Positions 1 through 8,065 of a stretch of 64,000 nt of DNA are shown one piece after another (position 1 is the stretch's first letter; each line of letters starts with the position of its first letter). Origin of the DNA: Bacillota bacterium (GTDB lineage: Bacteria > Planctomycetota > UBA8108 > UBA1146); assembly GCA_003973385.1 (NCBI GenBank), contig QNYK01000107.1, forward strand, positions 1 through 64,000. The letters run 5' to 3'. A model generated the notes under the pieces. It was given only the letters and a program-made list of their open reading frames with translations. It did not search any database and was not told where the DNA came from. The position numbers were made by a program, and so were the translations under genes.

Positions 1-1
1 T

Positions 2-49
2 GCGATCACCTACATCACCGCCATCGGAGACGCCGCCGCCGGTCGATGA
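2..49 (+). CDS. C-terminal fragment of an unidentified protein
   Basis: The second frame is open from the window edge and ends at a TGA at 47-49, reading ...AITYITAIGDAAAGR. This looks like a genuine protein end rather than a shadow, and the TAIGDAAA stretch resembles the last helix of FAD/NAD-binding reductases. Sixteen codons are too few to name a family. A weak hairpin and a run of eight T follow, as expected after a gene end. Only the upstream sequence could settle it. Confidence 0.35.
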   Translation, partial: AITYITAIGDAAAGR

Positions 50-64
50 GGGTTCAATTCGTCG

Positions 65-94
65 CTCCGGAGCAGGTTTCTGGGAGTTTTTTTT
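65..94 (+). terminator. possible weak terminator after the first partial gene
   Basis: A short inverted pair (CTCC at 65-68, GGAG at 83-86) precedes eight consecutive T (87-94), shortly after the stop codon at 49. The T-tract is convincing but the stem is only four base pairs, so Rho-independent termination is possible rather than likely. Confidence 0.3.
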
Positions 95-530
95 GGCTGC
101 CCATCCAATACTGGAGTCGCCCTGTCATCGCGATCTTCTCGGCTCCTCGCGGTGCCCTCAGATGCTCTAACCGCACCTGTCTAAGATCTTTGAAAACAAC
201 CAGTTATGGAAACTGCGCTGGAACCTCACCGGCTCTCCAGAAGAAATGAAGCGGGGCTCTTCTATTTCCGATAATGCTTCATCGGGTGGCTCGGTCGGGT
301 CCGGAATCGTGAAATTCTATGCCAAGAGGTCTTGCCACTTTTCTCCGATCCGTCTCTCCTATCGCCCATGGAGCGAGGGCCTGTTGCCCTCCACGGAGGC
401 GAGGGCCGGAAGGCCCGGGAGGCATGAACGAGCCTTCCGATCCTCGCTTGCGCCGCAAGTAAGCAAGAAGGGAATCCCCTTTAGATCGTCGGCAAGTCCG
501 CCGGAGTGGAATGGGGAAGAAAGGGTGATC
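95..530 (+). other. long gene-free leader upstream of porin gene
   Basis: About 435 bases with no credible coding region separate the T-tract at 87-94 from the porin start at 531. One frame stays open and in phase with the porin from 246, but its translation is Arg/Ser/Gly-rich, and a signal peptide begins exactly at the ATG at 531. The distal part (375-481) is a series of hairpins described separately. No confident sigma-70 promoter was found; GATAAT at 270-275 is a possible -10 without a good -35. Confidence 0.6.
375..481 (+). promoter_or_regulatory. structured leader RNA with five consecutive hairpins
   Basis: Five perfect or near-perfect stem-loops follow one another. GAGGGC 375-380 pairs with GCCCTC 386-391. 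GGGCC 403-407 pairs with GGCCC 412-416 around a GGAA loop. GGGAGGC 417-423 pairs with GCCTTCC 432-438 (one G-U). CTTGC 447-451 pairs with GCAAG 455-459. AAGGG 468-472 pairs with CCCTT 477-481. The array ends 49 bases before the porin ATG and leaves the Shine-Dalgarno region near 517-525 free. It matches no riboswitch class I recognise. It could stabilise an abundant mRNA or bind a regulator. Confidence 0.45.
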
Positions 531-1643
531 ATGAACAAGAGCACACTGCTCGGCCTGGCTCTGGCCATGTTGGTTCCGACCGTCGCCTTGGCGGACGGAG
601 TTACGATAGGTGGAGATCTTCGTTTGCGCTGGGATTACTCAGGCAACGATACAGCTGCATCTGTCAACAGTTCGTCGGCGGTGATCAACTTCGATCTCGA
701 TGCCGCGGTCAATGACAATGTTTCGTTCTCCGCATCGCTGCGGCACGACTTTGCCTTTGGCGACGGTAGCGGCGGAAGTCCGATGGGGGTCCAGGAAGCG
801 TATGCGTCCATCGGTGACCTGGGATCTGCCAGCGGAGTTCTCGCCGGCTGGTCTCTGGATGTCGGTCGCATGAACAACCCCGACTACGGTCGCATCATCA
901 ACAGCGACGACTGGGATCAGACTACTGCACCCGCCTCGAGCGACGGTTACCACCTCGCTTCGGACATGGGTGGAGTTGGTATCGACATCTACTACTTCGG
1001 TGGTGGTAACTCCCCTGCCGGAAGTGCTGACAGCGCCCTCGGTGCCAACTTCGACCTGGGCGACATGGGCGGATTCGCTGACATCACCATCGGCTACTGG
1101 AGTGGCAGTTCTGCCGTCGATTCCAGCAACACGTCGATCACCATCAGCAACATCGGGGGCGATAGCCTCGCCGGTGTCGATCTCGATGTGCAGTACGCCA
1201 CCAGTGACGATGGAACTGCCTCTGATGACGGTACTCTGACCTCGATCAGTGCCAGCTACGGTCTTGGCGACATGGGCATGACCCTGCACGCCAGCAACAC
1301 CATTGCCGATGCCACCTGGACGGCGATGAGTGCTGCCGCACACGGCACCAACGGTATTGCTGATATTGCTCTGACAGCCGGTATATTTGGTGCGGATATC
1401 GATAACACGACCATCGGGCTGAGTTTCTCACCGATGGACGGAGTCGATGCCACCATCAATTTCATCACCCTGGCTACTGACGCTGCCGGTACCGATCTCG
1501 GAACCGAGACGGACCTGGTACTGAGTTGGGAGTGCGGAAGTGACGTCACCATGGATGTCGGATATGCCACCTTCTCGGCGGATACCGCCGGTGGATTGGC
1601 TGACGATGACTTCTTCTACCTCCAGACGGGCTGGGACTTCTAA
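531..1643 (+). CDS. porin-like outer-membrane beta-barrel protein (copy 1)
   Basis: A 370-residue secreted protein. Residues 1-21 form a signal peptide ending ALA, and the mature part opens with DGVTIGGDLRLRWDYS. The body has alternating Gly/Asp/Ser-rich strands typical of a transmembrane barrel. The chain ends FFYLQTGWDF, with the terminal Phe expected for recognition by the BAM machinery. The ATG at 531 is chosen because the signal peptide starts there and AAGAAAGGG lies just upstream. It is paralogous to the next gene: DLRL-W-YS near the N-terminus, GRII-SDDW in the middle, HGT-GIAD in the second half and the same C-terminal strand. The substrate is unknown. A strong terminator follows. 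Confidence 0.75.
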   Translation: MNKSTLLGLALAMLVPTVALADGVTIGGDLRLRWDYSGNDTAASVNSSSAVINFDLDAAVNDNVSFSASLRHDFAFGDGSGGSPMGVQEAYASIGDLGSASGVLAGWSLDVGRMNNPDYGRIINSDDWDQTTAPASSDGYHLASDMGGVGIDIYYFGGGNSPAGSADSALGANFDLGDMGGFADITIGYWSGSSAVDSSNTSITISNIGGDSLAGVDLDVQYATSDDGTASDDGTLTSISASYGLGDMGMTLHASNTIADATWTAMSAAAHGTNGIADIALTAGIFGADIDNTTIGLSFSPMDGVDATINFITLATDAAGTDLGTETDLVLSWECGSDVTMDVGYATFSADTAGGLADDDFFYLQTGWDF

Positions 1644-1696
1644 GCATCCGAGCTGCGGGGATTTCCCCGCACCCCGGATCTAGAATTGTACTGGAG

Positions 1697-1737
1697 CGGG
1701 GACGTGCGCCTTTGGCGCGCGTCCTCGTTCTTTTTTT
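1697..1737 (+). terminator. Rho-independent terminator after porin copy 1
   Basis: GGACGTGCGCC (1700-1710) pairs with GGCGCGCGTCC (1714-1724) over eleven positions with one G-U and a TTT loop. Three further pairs extend the base, and a T-rich tract runs to 1737. It separates the two porin genes into independent transcripts or sets their ratio. Confidence 0.9.
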
Positions 1738-1848
1738 AGGGCTGGTTCCCGAACAGTTCTTCTTGCCAGATCGCCGAATCAGGGCAGGATGTCACAGGTC
1801 CGGGGGGGCAGGTGCGCTGCCAGCGCCCGAGGGGAAGAGAGTGGGACC

Positions 1849-3129
1849 ATGATCAGGAACCTCGTCACTATCGTCGCCAGCGTGCTGGCGCTCCTGACAC
1901 TGTGCGTTGAACCGGTACAAGCCGATGGCCATCTCGAGATCGGTGCCGATCTACGATTGCAATGGGAGTACTCGAGCCCATGGGATGGTTTGGCGGCAAC
2001 CGCAGGGGATACCGTCACCATGATGCGAACGCGCATCGCCGTCGCTACTGCCTTCTCCGACAACCTCGACTTCTCGATGGGCATCACCGATGCGCGCACC
2101 CTGTCGGGACACAACTCCGATGCGCTGATCGCAACCGGGGATCTCAGTGTCCGCGAGTTGTATCTGCAAGTCGCGGATCTGTCCGCGATCAATGAGCACC
2201 TCGAGTTTCTCTCCGGCTGGAGCCTGGGTCTGGGCAGGTCTGCTGTTCCCACCTACGACAGCGGCCGGATCATCCACAGCGATGACTGGAGCAACCTGGG
2301 GCCTGCGATTGCCGACGGCTATCATCTCAACAGCGATTTTCTCGACGGCGCTATCGATCTCGATATTCACTTCCTCACCCTCGCCAAGGATCCCACCGGC
2401 GGTGCGGGCTCCGGCGATCACTTTTACGGTGCACATCTGGCCGTCGACTCGTTGCCATTTGTCGATGGCAGCTTTTTCTACTGGAAGTACACCGCAGACC
2501 TCGCCAACCAGGCGGAGGCTGCTGCGGGCGGGAATGCAGATCCGGGTAGTTCTGGTGAAGATACTTACGGCTACTGCTTCTCGCTCAAGGAGGGGCTCAT
2601 CTCGAGGGTCGGGATCGATGTCGAGTACGCTCTCCAGGACGGCAACCGCTACGATGTCGGTGACGACGCCATCGAGAAGCTCGATTCGCTCTACTACTCC
2701 ATCGAGGCCACCTACGATCAGCCCGCATCCGATGACTTCGGAGCCCTGGACTGGCGTGCCGGCCGTATCCTCGCGACCGGCACCTCCTCGGGTGCGACCG
2801 GCCAGGAAACCTTCCGCTCCCCCTTCGGTGCCCCTCATGGCACCCATGGCATCGCTGACCTGGTCGCCACCAGCAATGTCCAGGACACCTACATCGGAGC
2901 CACCATGGAACTGATGGAGACCGAGGTCGATCTCTCACTGCATATGCTGGCGGCAGATCAGGGCGAGGACTGGGGACAGGAACTGGATCTTGTCCTCAGG
3001 CGCCAGCAGCAGCCTGACTTTCTCGGTGGGCTGATGCCGCTCGAAGTGGGGCTGGGCAAGTTCTCTTCCGATCACAGCACCCTCGACTCGACCACCTTCT
3101 TCTACGTTCAGTCGAGCTGGGACTTCTAG
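1849..3129 (+). CDS. porin-like outer-membrane beta-barrel protein (copy 2)
   Basis: A 426-residue paralogue of the preceding gene. The signal peptide covers residues 1-25 (ending VQA) and the mature start is DGHLEIGADLRLQWEYS. It shares SGRIIHSDDW, DGYHLNSD, HGTHGIADLV and the C-terminal FFYVQSSWDF with copy 1, but is about 55 residues longer through insertions in the middle, probably extracellular loops. ATG 1849 is preferred over an upstream in-frame start at 1789 because it opens the signal peptide and follows GGGGAAGAG. It probably acts as an outer-membrane channel; specificity cannot be read from the sequence. No clear terminator separates it from convergent lepB. Confidence 0.75.
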   Translation: MIRNLVTIVASVLALLTLCVEPVQADGHLEIGADLRLQWEYSSPWDGLAATAGDTVTMMRTRIAVATAFSDNLDFSMGITDARTLSGHNSDALIATGDLSVRELYLQVADLSAINEHLEFLSGWSLGLGRSAVPTYDSGRIIHSDDWSNLGPAIADGYHLNSDFLDGAIDLDIHFLTLAKDPTGGAGSGDHFYGAHLAVDSLPFVDGSFFYWKYTADLANQAEAAAGGNADPGSSGEDTYGYCFSLKEGLISRVGIDVEYALQDGNRYDVGDDAIEKLDSLYYSIEATYDQPASDDFGALDWRAGRILATGTSSGATGQETFRSPFGAPHGTHGIADLVATSNVQDTYIGATMELMETEVDLSLHMLAADQGEDWGQELDLVLRRQQQPDFLGGLMPLEVGLGKFSSDHSTLDSTTFFYVQSSWDF

Positions 3130-3201
3130 CCGCGACTGTTTGTCGAGGTAGCGTCAGGGTTCTGGGTAGCCTGTGGGTTTCATGATCTCCGTGCCGAGCG
3201 A

Positions 3202-3798
3202 TCAGAACAGTTTGAAGTCGTCGATGGGCCACAGTCTCAGCAGCACCTTGCCTCGCACCAGGTTCACGGGGATGGTTCCGAAATCGCGGCTGTCTCGACT
3301 TTGAGGTCGGTTGTCTCCGAGCATGAACAGGTGACCGGGTTTGACGACGATCACATCTCCGGGTCGGTTGGGGAACAGTGTCCTGTGTGTATAATCCTCG
3401 ACCAGATCCTCACCGTTGAGTCGCACCTTGTCTCCGATCAGTTCGATCCGGTCTCCGCCGATCCCGATGACGCGCTTGATCAGATTCTTGGCTGAATCCT
3501 CGGGAGAGACGAAGATGATGAGGTCGCCGCGATCGATCTCACCGAATGCGGGCCGGACCTTGTCGACCACCACCCGTTGACCGTCTTCGAGAGTCGGTTC
3601 CATCGAGTGGCCGCTGATCGAATAGACCTGCGTGACAAAAGTGTGAAGAGCCAGCGCCAGTGGAATCGCGATCGCCATCACGAGCAGTGCTTCGAGGAGT
3701 AACCTTTTGAGTGGCGATGCTGTCTTGTCGGTGTTGGACGCCGCACCATCCCCGGGCATCGCTTCGAGCGGATCGAGTGGAGATTGAAAGCCGCTCAA
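3202..3798 (-). CDS. lepB: signal peptidase I
   Basis: A 198-residue membrane-anchored serine/lysine protease that removes signal peptides from exported proteins at the periplasmic face of the inner membrane. One transmembrane helix (about 35-55) is followed by the catalytic Ser box SGHSMEPTL (Ser65), the Lys box NLIKRVIGIGGDRI (Lys108) and the GDNRPQSRDSRDFG box near 161-174. The length is typical of compact single-span enzymes. The start is TTG at 3798, sharing a TTGA overlap with the stop of the upstream membrane-protein gene, so the two are probably translationally coupled. Clients would include the many secreted proteins in this window. Confidence 0.95.
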   Translation of the reverse strand: MSGFQSPLDPLEAMPGDGAASNTDKTASPLKRLLLEALLVMAIAIPLALALHTFVTQVYSISGHSMEPTLEDGQRVVVDKVRPAFGEIDRGDLIIFVSPEDSAKNLIKRVIGIGGDRIELIGDKVRLNGEDLVEDYTHRTLFPNRPGDVIVVKPGHLFMLGDNRPQSRDSRDFGTIPVNLVRGKVLLRLWPIDDFKLF

Positions 3799-4286
3799 TT
3801 CTGTTGCTCCCCATCCGCGGTGGATTGGTCACGAACCTGCTTGGCAGATTCCAGTTTTCCAGCGGAGATCTTCTCCAGCCGTTGCACCCATTGACGCCAG
3901 GCCTGCGGATCGGGGCCGAAGTCCTTGCCGGTGAGCCGGACCAGTTCCCGGTGCACGGTCTCGATGACATCCGGGCCAGAGGTTTCGAGGGCGCGAATCA
4001 GGATGCGAATCGCTCCGATGTGCTGAAGTCCGGGCTGCAACCTCAGGAGAGCCCTGGCGAGCGCTCCCTGCCTCCTGCGCGTCAATGCGCCGAGCAGGTG
4101 CTCGGTCAGGATGCCGCACAGGGCGAGGGCGAGAGCGCCTCTGAGAAGCCGATCCTGACCTCCAGCAGCATTCACGGCGAAGTCGTAGATTCCCCAGCCA
4201 GGATCGAGCAGCAGCACCACCATCACTGCCAGGCACAGCAGCCACAGGTTTCGAATTGCGATACTGAGGGCAATTAGCGTCTTCAT
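3795..4286 (-). CDS. small membrane protein of unknown function
   Basis: A 163-residue protein with two or three hydrophobic segments in its first 65 residues (AIRNLWLLCLAVMVVLLL and LLRGALALALCGILTEHLLG), then a charged helical tail rich in Arg, Leu and Glu. It lies between purH and lepB in the same orientation and overlaps lepB by four bases, which argues that it is translated and linked to the membrane or export gene. I recognise no family. The start is the ATG at 4286. The purH stop lies 18 bases beyond that, so read-through from purH is likely. Confidence 0.6.
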   Translation of the reverse strand: MKTLIALSIAIRNLWLLCLAVMVVLLLDPGWGIYDFAVNAAGGQDRLLRGALALALCGILTEHLLGALTRRRQGALARALLRLQPGLQHIGAIRILIRALETSGPDVIETVHRELVRLTGKDFGPDPQAWRQWVQRLEKISAGKLESAKQVRDQSTADGEQQN

Positions 4287-4304
4287 CGACTCCCGGTATC
4301 ATTT

Positions 4305-5897
4305 CTAGTGACGGAAATGTCTCTCTCCCGTGAACACCATGGCGATACCGGCGGTATCGGCGACCTCGATCACGGCTCCATCTCGGACCGATCCCCCCGG
4401 CTGGATCACTGCGGTGACCCCGGCATCGATGGCCGCCTCGACACCGTCCGGGAAAGGGAAGAACGCATCCGAGGCGAGAGATGATCCCTTCGATCTGTCA
4501 CCCGCCTTGCGGCAGGCGATGTGGACTGCATCGACGCGGCTCGGCTGGCCGGCTCCGACACCCACCACGGCACGATCATTGGCGAGCAGGATTCCGTTGG
4601 AGCGGACATGGGGCAGCACGCGCCAGCCAAACAGCAGATCTTGCCACTCCTGATCGGTCGGTTCGCGGTCGCTAGCGACCGTGAAGTCCTCGCGTTGCAC
4701 GATGTTGCGATCTCGCGTCTGGAGCAGCATCGCCCCGGGCACCGATCGAACCTCGATGGGGACAGTCTCCTGCTCTCCGGTCTCGCCACCCTCGAGCATG
4801 CGGCAGGATCGTCCCCACTTGACCCCATCTCTGATCGCCTCGATGGCCCCTGGCAGGAACTTCGGCGCATGGATCACCTCGAAGAAGAGATCGGTTGTGG
4901 CGAGCCGACGAGCCAGTTCCACATCGAGAGGCTCGGAGAGTGCGAGGATGCCTCCGAAGGTGCTGACCGGATCGCCAGCGAGCGCAGCCTCGAAGGCCGC
5001 GTCGATGTTCTGTCGCTCGGATGCGCCACAGGGGAGGCAGTGTTTCACGACCACGGCTGCGGGGCCCTCGAGGCCTCGGCAACACTCGATGGCGGCCGAA
5101 GCGTCCAGGATGTTGTTGTAGGAGAGGGCCTTGCCGCCGTGACAGGTGGACTCTGCGATGGAGAAGGAATCACCATCGTTTCGCAGATACCAGGCAGATT
5201 GTTGATGCGGATTTTCACCGTAGCGAAGTGCACCGATCCGATTCCACTGTTCGGTCACGCTTCCAGGAAATGGACCCTCGAGTTGCTGTCCGAGCCAGTT
5301 CGAGATCGATGCATCGTAGGCTGCGGTGCGACGAAACGCCTCGAGTGCCAGTTCCTGTCGCGTGGCTGCCGATAACTGACCATCCTGTTCCTTCAACTCG
5401 GCGATGACCATGCCGTAGCGATCGGGATCGACAACCACCGCCACATCACGATGGTTTTTTGCCGCCGCGCGTACCATCGCAGGCCCTCCGATGTCGATCT
5501 GTTCGACCGTGTCGTCGAAGGAAGCGCCAGCAGCCACGGTTTGCTCGAACGGATACAGGTTCACGATCAGCAGATCGATGGTTGGAATCCCGTGCTCATG
5601 GCACGCTTCAAGGTCACCCTCGACATCCCTTCTCGCGAGCAACCCGCCGTGGATTCTCGGGTGAAGTGTTTTCAGGCGTCCACCCATCATCTCCGGGAAG
5701 TCGGTCACCTGCTCGACGGGACGAACTTCCACGCCGCCCTCACCGAGTACAGATGCGGTGCCACCTGTCGAGAGGATCTCGACCCCCAGCTGCTGCAAGG
5801 ACGAACACAGTTCGACGATTCCACGCTTGTCGCTGACGGCGACGAGGGCGCGCTGGACCTTGCGCAACTGTTGATTTTCAGGAGCAGGAGCGGACAT
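4305..5897 (-). CDS. purH: bifunctional AICAR transformylase / IMP cyclohydrolase
   Basis: A 530-residue enzyme for the last two steps of purine synthesis: formylation of AICAR by 10-formyl-THF, then ring closure to IMP. The N-terminal MGS-like cyclohydrolase shows SDKRGIVEL, STGGTA, MMGGRLKTLHPRIHGGLL. The transformylase part shows LRYGENPHQ, ALSYNNILD, VKHCLPCG, RSNGILLAND, GAGQPSRVDAV and SDAFFPFPDG, and it ends with the conserved PGGSVRD and FTGERHFRH. ATG 5897 is chosen because it begins just before the conserved domain and follows AGGAAAGG. It is divergent from xseA with 177 bases between. folD, elsewhere in the window, makes its cofactor pathway intermediate. Confidence 0.97.
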   Translation of the reverse strand: MSAPAPENQQLRKVQRALVAVSDKRGIVELCSSLQQLGVEILSTGGTASVLGEGGVEVRPVEQVTDFPEMMGGRLKTLHPRIHGGLLARRDVEGDLEACHEHGIPTIDLLIVNLYPFEQTVAAGASFDDTVEQIDIGGPAMVRAAAKNHRDVAVVVDPDRYGMVIAELKEQDGQLSAATRQELALEAFRRTAAYDASISNWLGQQLEGPFPGSVTEQWNRIGALRYGENPHQQSAWYLRNDGDSFSIAESTCHGGKALSYNNILDASAAIECCRGLEGPAAVVVKHCLPCGASERQNIDAAFEAALAGDPVSTFGGILALSEPLDVELARRLATTDLFFEVIHAPKFLPGAIEAIRDGVKWGRSCRMLEGGETGEQETVPIEVRSVPGAMLLQTRDRNIVQREDFTVASDREPTDQEWQDLLFGWRVLPHVRSNGILLANDRAVVGVGAGQPSRVDAVHIACRKAGDRSKGSSLASDAFFPFPDGVEAAIDAGVTAVIQPGGSVRDGAVIEVADTAGIAMVFTGERHFRH

Positions 5898-6074
5898 GTT
5901 GATGGGCCTTTCCTGGCAGCAATGTAGCCCGAGAAGGTCTACGATGCGGGTATCCCGATGCAGTGGGTCGTCGAGAAATTCCTGCCTCGGGGCCCCTTTC
6001 GAGTGGGTCAGGGGTTGAAAGATAGATCCTAGCCCGGTTCCCTGTGATGGTCCAGCGAGGCGGAAGGGGATCTT

Positions 6075-7769
6075 GTGAAGCGGTTGGAGTGGCTTGCTGA
6101 TCTGGGTCGAATTGTGATTCGATTCTCCTATGACCCGATGCTGCTCGAGGCGGTGAAGTCGATCCCCGGTCGTCGTTGGCACCGCGATCAGAAGTTCTGG
6201 AGTATTCCCATCGAAAGTGTAGGAGAGGCAGCGACTCTGCTGTTGCCGCTCGGATTTGATCCCTCCTCCGAGGTGGAGGGACTTTTGAATGGAGATGTGG
6301 AAGGGTTGGCGGGGCTGGCCCAGCTGGTGGCGGAGAACTCCGGGAGCTCCGAGTCGAAGCACGATGGCTGGAGTGTGACGCGCCTCAACGAGACGGTCAG
6401 GGATGCCGTGATTCGGTCGGTTCCCGAGACGGTCTGGCTCGTTGGCGAGGTGCTTGAGTTCGACCGTAACCGTCATCGGGATCATGTTTTTTTTCGCATC
6501 GTCGAGAAAACAGAAGGGGATGATACGCCCTGCGCCACCGTCAGCGCAGTGCTGTTTCGGGGCGACAGAGACCGGGTGCTGAGTCGCTTCGAGGCCGCCG
6601 AGACGGAACTGGTCGATGGCCTCCAGGTCCGCGTTCAGGTTCGTGTCGACCTGTATGTTCAGGGTGGTTCCTATCAGGTCGTGGTCGAGGACATCGACCC
6701 ATCCTATACCCTCGGCGAGATCGCCCGGCGTCGTGAGAGGATCCTTGCAGAGGTGCGCAAGCAGGGGCTACAGGATCGAAACCTGTCGCTCACCTTTCCG
6801 AAACCCGCACTGCGTGTCGGAGTCCTCACTAGCCCCGGTAGCGACGCCTGGAAGGATCTGATCGAGGAGTTGCGGCAATCCGGTTTTGCCTTCGATGTGA
6901 CGCTTCACGGGGTTCATGTCCAGGGCGATCGGGCAGAAACCGAGTTGCTGGCGGGTCTCTCATACTTTCAGAAACTCGAGGCACAGTTCGATGTTCTGCT
7001 GTTGATCAGGGGCGGCGGCTCGAGGGCGGATCTGATGGCATTCGACTCGTTGCCGCTGGCACTGGCGGTGGCGAAGCATCCGCTCAAGATCGTGGTGGGG
7101 GTCGGTCACCAGGCCGATCGTTCCGTGCTCGATGAGATCGCGCACTCCGAGAAGACTCCGACCGCTGCTGCCCAGCACCTCGTCCGCCTCGTGAGCGAGT
7201 ACTGGCAGGGAGTGCGTGGCCAGGTCGCCAGGATCATGGTCGGCGCTGCCCATTCGATCCATACCAGCCGACTGGATCTGCAGCGCCTCCATGCCCTGAT
7301 CATCGGTGCCAGCGAACTGGCATTGCTGGAGAGAAGAAGAGCGCTGCAAGCTCGTGGTGGCTCGCTGGCCGCTCGCGCAGCGGGACACATCGGTGAGGCC
7401 AGGGGTGTTCTCTGGGCCCTGAGGAGGGGACTCCACTCCGGTTCCCTGCGGATGCTCGAGCGCGCGAGGAGCCACCAGGTGCAGCAGCAGCAGAGCCTCC
7501 TTGGCGGGGCGCGGGGTTGTCTCCGGCGAGAGGATGAACGGCAACAGGCTCGGAAAGCCCGGGTTCAGGGGGCAGATCCAAGCACCATCCTGTCGCGTGG
7601 CTTCGCCTGGGTCAAAGACGAGTCAGGGCGGACGATTTCCACTGCAGATGCAAGCCTGAAGGGCAGCAAGATCGAGGTTCGGCTCAGGGATGGGGTGCTG
7701 GATGCACGTGTGGAAGCAGCCAGAATCGACCCCTCTGCAGGTCTGTCCACTCGAGAGAATGACGGCTAG
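6075..7769 (+). CDS. xseA: exodeoxyribonuclease VII large subunit with HARP-like N-terminal domain
   Basis: A 564-residue catalytic subunit of ExoVII, which degrades single-stranded DNA and acts in recombination and repair. An OB-fold domain (about 105-210) is followed by the nuclease domain with VGVLTSPGSDAWKDLIEEL, LIRGGGSRADLMAF, VGVGHQADRSVLDEIA and TPTAAAQ, then a long helical coiled region and a C-terminal SRGFAWV segment. The first 70 or so residues are extra for this family. FSYDPMLLEAVKSIPGRRW followed by KFWSIPIES resembles the HARP module of SMARCAL1-type helicases. The start is GTG 6075 after GGAAGGGGA. It forms an operon with xseB. Confidence 0.93.
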   Translation: MKRLEWLADLGRIVIRFSYDPMLLEAVKSIPGRRWHRDQKFWSIPIESVGEAATLLLPLGFDPSSEVEGLLNGDVEGLAGLAQLVAENSGSSESKHDGWSVTRLNETVRDAVIRSVPETVWLVGEVLEFDRNRHRDHVFFRIVEKTEGDDTPCATVSAVLFRGDRDRVLSRFEAAETELVDGLQVRVQVRVDLYVQGGSYQVVVEDIDPSYTLGEIARRRERILAEVRKQGLQDRNLSLTFPKPALRVGVLTSPGSDAWKDLIEELRQSGFAFDVTLHGVHVQGDRAETELLAGLSYFQKLEAQFDVLLLIRGGGSRADLMAFDSLPLALAVAKHPLKIVVGVGHQADRSVLDEIAHSEKTPTAAAQHLVRLVSEYWQGVRGQVARIMVGAAHSIHTSRLDLQRLHALIIGASELALLERRRALQARGGSLAARAAGHIGEARGVLWALRRGLHSGSLRMLERARSHQVQQQQSLLGGARGCLRREDERQQARKARVQGADPSTILSRGFAWVKDESGRTISTADASLKGSKIEVRLRDGVLDARVEAARIDPSAGLSTRENDG

Positions 7770-7810
7770 ACTGGGCCTTTGGGTCGATTGAGCGGGAGGT
7801 CAGGGTTCCG

Positions 7811-8053
7811 ATGAGTGCCAAGAAAAAGCCAGGGTACACGGATGCAACCCGCGAGATCGATGAGATCTTGAGGCGCATCGATGATACGGATCAGATCGAT
7901 GTGGATGCCCTCGCCGACGATGTCGAACGTGCTGCGTACCTGCTGAAGATCTGTGGTGACAAGTTGAAGGCATCCGAGGTGCGAGTGAAGGAAGTCTCGC
8001 AGCGGCTCACGGAAGAATCGGGTGAAGATCCGGGCGAAGACGAGATGGAATAG
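7811..8053 (+). CDS. xseB: exodeoxyribonuclease VII small subunit
   Basis: An 80-residue, almost entirely helical protein of the XseB family. It shows the usual pattern ATREIDEILRRID, VDALADDVERAAYLLKICG and DKLKASEVRVKEV, with a short acidic tail. The small subunit binds along the helical arm of XseA and is needed for the active complex. It starts at ATG 7811, 41 bases after xseA, behind GGGAGGTCAGGG. Adjacency to xseA makes the assignment safe despite its short length. Confidence 0.93.
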   Translation: MSAKKKPGYTDATREIDEILRRIDDTDQIDVDALADDVERAAYLLKICGDKLKASEVRVKEVSQRLTEESGEDPGEDEME

Positions 8054-8065
8054 GGCAGGAGAAGC

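Noticed and set aside
246-530. Porin read from an upstream in-frame ATG at 246
   Set aside because: It would add 95 residues before a clear signal peptide; the region is better explained as a structured leader.
639-1343. Long open frame antisense to the first porin gene (also 1951-2847 and 29862-30848 in other genes)
   Set aside because: Opposite-strand frames of this length are common in GC-rich coding DNA. Their translations have skewed composition, and the sense strand encodes recognisable proteins.
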